This document shows, in pieces, positions 39,118 to 40,813 of a stretch of 40,813 nt of DNA (its first letter is position 1; the number at the start of each line of letters is the position of its first letter). The notes below the pieces were generated by a model. It was not told the origin of the DNA. It saw only the letters and a program-made list of their open reading frames with translations, and did not search any database. This DNA is from an uncultured Oscillospiraceae bacterium (GTDB lineage Bacteria; Bacillota; Clostridia; Oscillospirales; Oscillospiraceae): the NCBI GenBank assembly GCA_934661135.1, contig CAKUJA010000004.1, forward strand, positions 1 to 40,813, in the 5' to 3' direction. The position numbers and the translations under genes were made by a program.

Positions 39118-40569
39118 ATGAAAAAAGCTACGTTATTGGACTGTAAAGCCTTGCAAAGCCGCGTCCGCTCAGAGGACGTGAAGCCAGCGGAAAAATGGCT
39201 CGGTTATCTCTTGGGCCCGGCGGGAGCGCTGCTGCTGAATGCAGTGCTTGCCACCTATCTGAATGTCTACTATACGGATGTTCTGAAGCTGACCCATGTC
39301 TGGGGCGGCGCATTTTTGGTGGTCTTTCCCATCATCTCCAAGATCATCGACGCCATCACCAATGTAGTCATGGGCTACATCATTGACCGTACCCACACAA
39401 AGGAGGGAAAGGCACGGCCCTGGCTGCTGCTTTCTGCGCCGCTGCTGACGGTCACGGGAATCTTGCTCTTTACCGTGCCAAGCGGCAGCGAGACCGTACA
39501 GGTCATCTGGGTCATGGTCAGCTACAATCTGTTCTACTCCTTTGCCTACACCATTTTCAACATGAGCCATAACCTGATGGTACCGCTGTCCACCCGCAAT
39601 ATCACGGAGCGCGGCAGTTTGTCGGTCTTTAACCAGATCGCCACCATCATGATGAGCGGTATTCTGGTGGCGCTGGTGTTCCCCATGGCCGTCATGCCCA
39701 TGATCGGTGTGGATCAGGGCAAATGGATCGGCCTTATGAGCGTGTTGTCCATTCTGGCGTTGCCCTTGACGCTGCTGGAGTACTACTTCACCAAGGAGCG
39801 CGTTACCCTTGAGGAGCGGAGTGCGGGCATAGAAAAGACGGTTCCCTTTGCACAGCAGCTAAAGGCGATCTTCACCGATAAATATATGCTGCTCATCTAT
39901 GCGTATTTTCTGATCTATACCGCCGGCACGTCCATCAAGAACATCAGCCTTGTCTACTTCTGCAATTACGTTCTCGGCAGCTATAACGACGGCATCACTC
40001 AGACCATGCTCTCCGTCATCGGCGGCATTCCCATGGGCATCGGTATCTTTGCCGTGTGGCCGCTGGCAAAAAAATTCGGCAAGCGTAACGTGACGCTGGC
40101 GGGTTTCATCCTCTATGCCATCGGCGGCGCAATCTGCTGGGCGTTCCCCACAAATATGGTCATTATGCTGGTGGGACAGTTCATCAAGAACATCGGCGGT
40201 CTGCCCTGCGCCTATGTGTTCATGGCGCTCTTTGCCGATGTGCTGGATCATCTGGAATGGAAAACAGGATTCCGCTCCGACGGTGTTGCCATGAGCGTGT
40301 ATAACATCATTGCCGTCGCGATGGTCGGCATCTGCACGGGTGTATTCAACGGTCTTCTGGGTCACGCAGGCTACATTGCCCCGGAGATCGTGAACGGCGT
40401 CACCGTGGCCGCCGCCCAGTCTGACACGGTCAAGGGCGTCATTACGTTCGGCTTCGTGGGGCTGGAGGTGTTCACCGGCGTGATCCTGGCGGTGCTGCTG
40501 GTGTTCCTCAACGTGGAAAAGGGCATTGAAAAGAAGCAGGCGGAGATCAAGGCAAGGGAGGAAAAATAA
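39118..40569 (+). CDS. GPH-family glycoside/pentoside/hexuronide:cation symporter
   Basis: 483 residues from the ATG at 39118 with TTGGAGG upstream; the frame further upstream is antisense to the AraC gene. Twelve membrane helices of the MelB type. The first helix pair contains the conserved YYTDVLKL and DAITNVVMGYIIDRTHTKEGKARPW, with the Asp residues and RTxxxxGKARPW cytoplasmic loop typical of the family. Imports a sugar or glycoside with Na+ or H+. The substrate is unknown; the neighbours (AraC regulator and SGNH hydrolase-like gene) suggest an acylated or plant-derived sugar. Confidence 0.92.
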   Translation: MKKATLLDCKALQSRVRSEDVKPAEKWLGYLLGPAGALLLNAVLATYLNVYYTDVLKLTHVWGGAFLVVFPIISKIIDAITNVVMGYIIDRTHTKEGKARPWLLLSAPLLTVTGILLFTVPSGSETVQVIWVMVSYNLFYSFAYTIFNMSHNLMVPLSTRNITERGSLSVFNQIATIMMSGILVALVFPMAVMPMIGVDQGKWIGLMSVLSILALPLTLLEYYFTKERVTLEERSAGIEKTVPFAQQLKAIFTDKYMLLIYAYFLIYTAGTSIKNISLVYFCNYVLGSYNDGITQTMLSVIGGIPMGIGIFAVWPLAKKFGKRNVTLAGFILYAIGGAICWAFPTNMVIMLVGQFIKNIGGLPCAYVFMALFADVLDHLEWKTGFRSDGVAMSVYNIIAVAMVGICTGVFNGLLGHAGYIAPEIVNGVTVAAAQSDTVKGVITFGFVGLEVFTGVILAVLLVFLNVEKGIEKKQAEIKAREEK

Positions 40570-40572
40570 GGC

Positions 40573-40813
40573 ATGAAAAAGCCTCTGAAAATCGTAATGA
40601 TCGCTGCCGCCGTACTGGTCGTGGCTTCTTTGGCGGGATTGGCGATCACCGGTCTGAAAATCGGCTGGGGCCCGTTTTCTTTCCTGCATACATGGGATGA
40701 GGACGTAGAAAAGATCCAGCAGGCCTATCCCGCCGAAGAAAACCAGAACGGCATCATCTTCTACGGCGCATCCAATTTCCGTATGTGGACGGAGATGGAA
40801 AACGATCTGCCGG
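40573..40813 (+). CDS. SGNH/GDSL hydrolase-like protein, N-terminal part (3' partial)
   Basis: ATG at 40573, 3 bp after the symporter stop; its AAGGGAGGAAAAATAAGGC site lies within the end of that gene. It begins MKKPLKIVMIAAAVLVVASL, a membrane or signal segment, and reaches NGIIFYGASNFRMWTEMEND, which resembles block I of SGNH hydrolases (nucleophile Ser expected where GAS occurs). The window ends here, so the Asp/His block cannot be checked. A secreted or membrane-tethered esterase working with the symporter is plausible. Confidence 0.6.
   Translation, partial: MKKPLKIVMIAAAVLVVASLAGLAITGLKIGWGPFSFLHTWDEDVEKIQQAYPAEENQNGIIFYGASNFRMWTEMENDLP

Noticed and set aside
1..40813. TAG reassignment in the whole host
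   Set aside because: Host genes end in TAG (1487, 1998, 24462, and 12613 via the MITE) and contain no internal TAG; the question is limited to the element.
1..40813. CRISPR array
   Set aside because: No regularly spaced repeats with spacers; the only short repeats are integrase and operator sites.

Overview
The window looks like chromosome from a monoderm Clostridia, most likely a gut Oscillospiraceae relative. This is an inference from the high-GC coding DNA, AAGGAGG-type ribosome binding sites, a type IV pilus (T4P) operon with PilMNO but no secretin (PilQ) or PilP, and Firmicutes-type small genes (DUF6809-like, XRE, WYL). No species can be named from the sequence alone.

Layout. 1-1290: C-terminal part of an ECF transporter S component, then a decayed SGNH hydrolase gene. 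1338-1423: two terminator hairpins. 1487-17976 (minus strand): a complete Gram-positive T4P operon in transcription order pilB, pilT, pilC, major pilin, prepilin peptidase, a 164-bp MITE-like insertion, pilM, pilN, pilO, a 2394-residue prepilin-like adhesin with GLUG repeats, a PilX-like protein and two minor prepilins. 18204-23619: c-di-GMP genes flanking the pilus operon: a membrane EAL protein with a dead GGDEF domain (minus), a divergent REC-HD-GYP-GGDEF protein with an Hpt protein (plus), and a GGDEF remnant. 23697-27906 (minus): metQ-metN-metI-Rrf2 regulator-tcdA, preceded by a consensus promoter, a 30-codon Met/Cys-rich leader ORF and a terminator hairpin, which looks like a peptide-dependent attenuator.

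28022-37003: tRNA-Val(GAC) carrying an 8.9-kb integrative element bounded by 50-bp direct repeats (attL inside the tRNA, attR at 36954). It has a tyrosine integrase, GTGGCAC arm-type repeats at both ends, a divergent XRE-controlled promoter region with repeated operators, a serine resolvase, a WYL regulator, a lipoprotein and several small unknown genes. Two of its genes (30621-30887 and the GIY-YIG gene at 31584-32021) are open except for five in-frame stops, all TAG and all plausible as Gln. This is either amber recoding/readthrough or very specific decay. It is the most unusual signal in the window, next to the leader peptide and the giant prepilin.

37004-40813: relic sequence, an AraC-family regulator divergent from a GPH-family sugar:cation symporter, and the start of an SGNH-hydrolase-like gene cut by the window end.

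How they work together: the pilus machine has two motors (PilB, PilT), one platform (PilC), one peptidase and several prepilins. The adjacent c-di-GMP synthesis and degradation enzymes are the likely controllers of pilus activity, although no c-di-GMP riboswitch was seen before pilB. The met cluster imports methionine or a related sulfur compound. The AraC/symporter/SGNH group looks like a sugar-ester or glycoside uptake locus.
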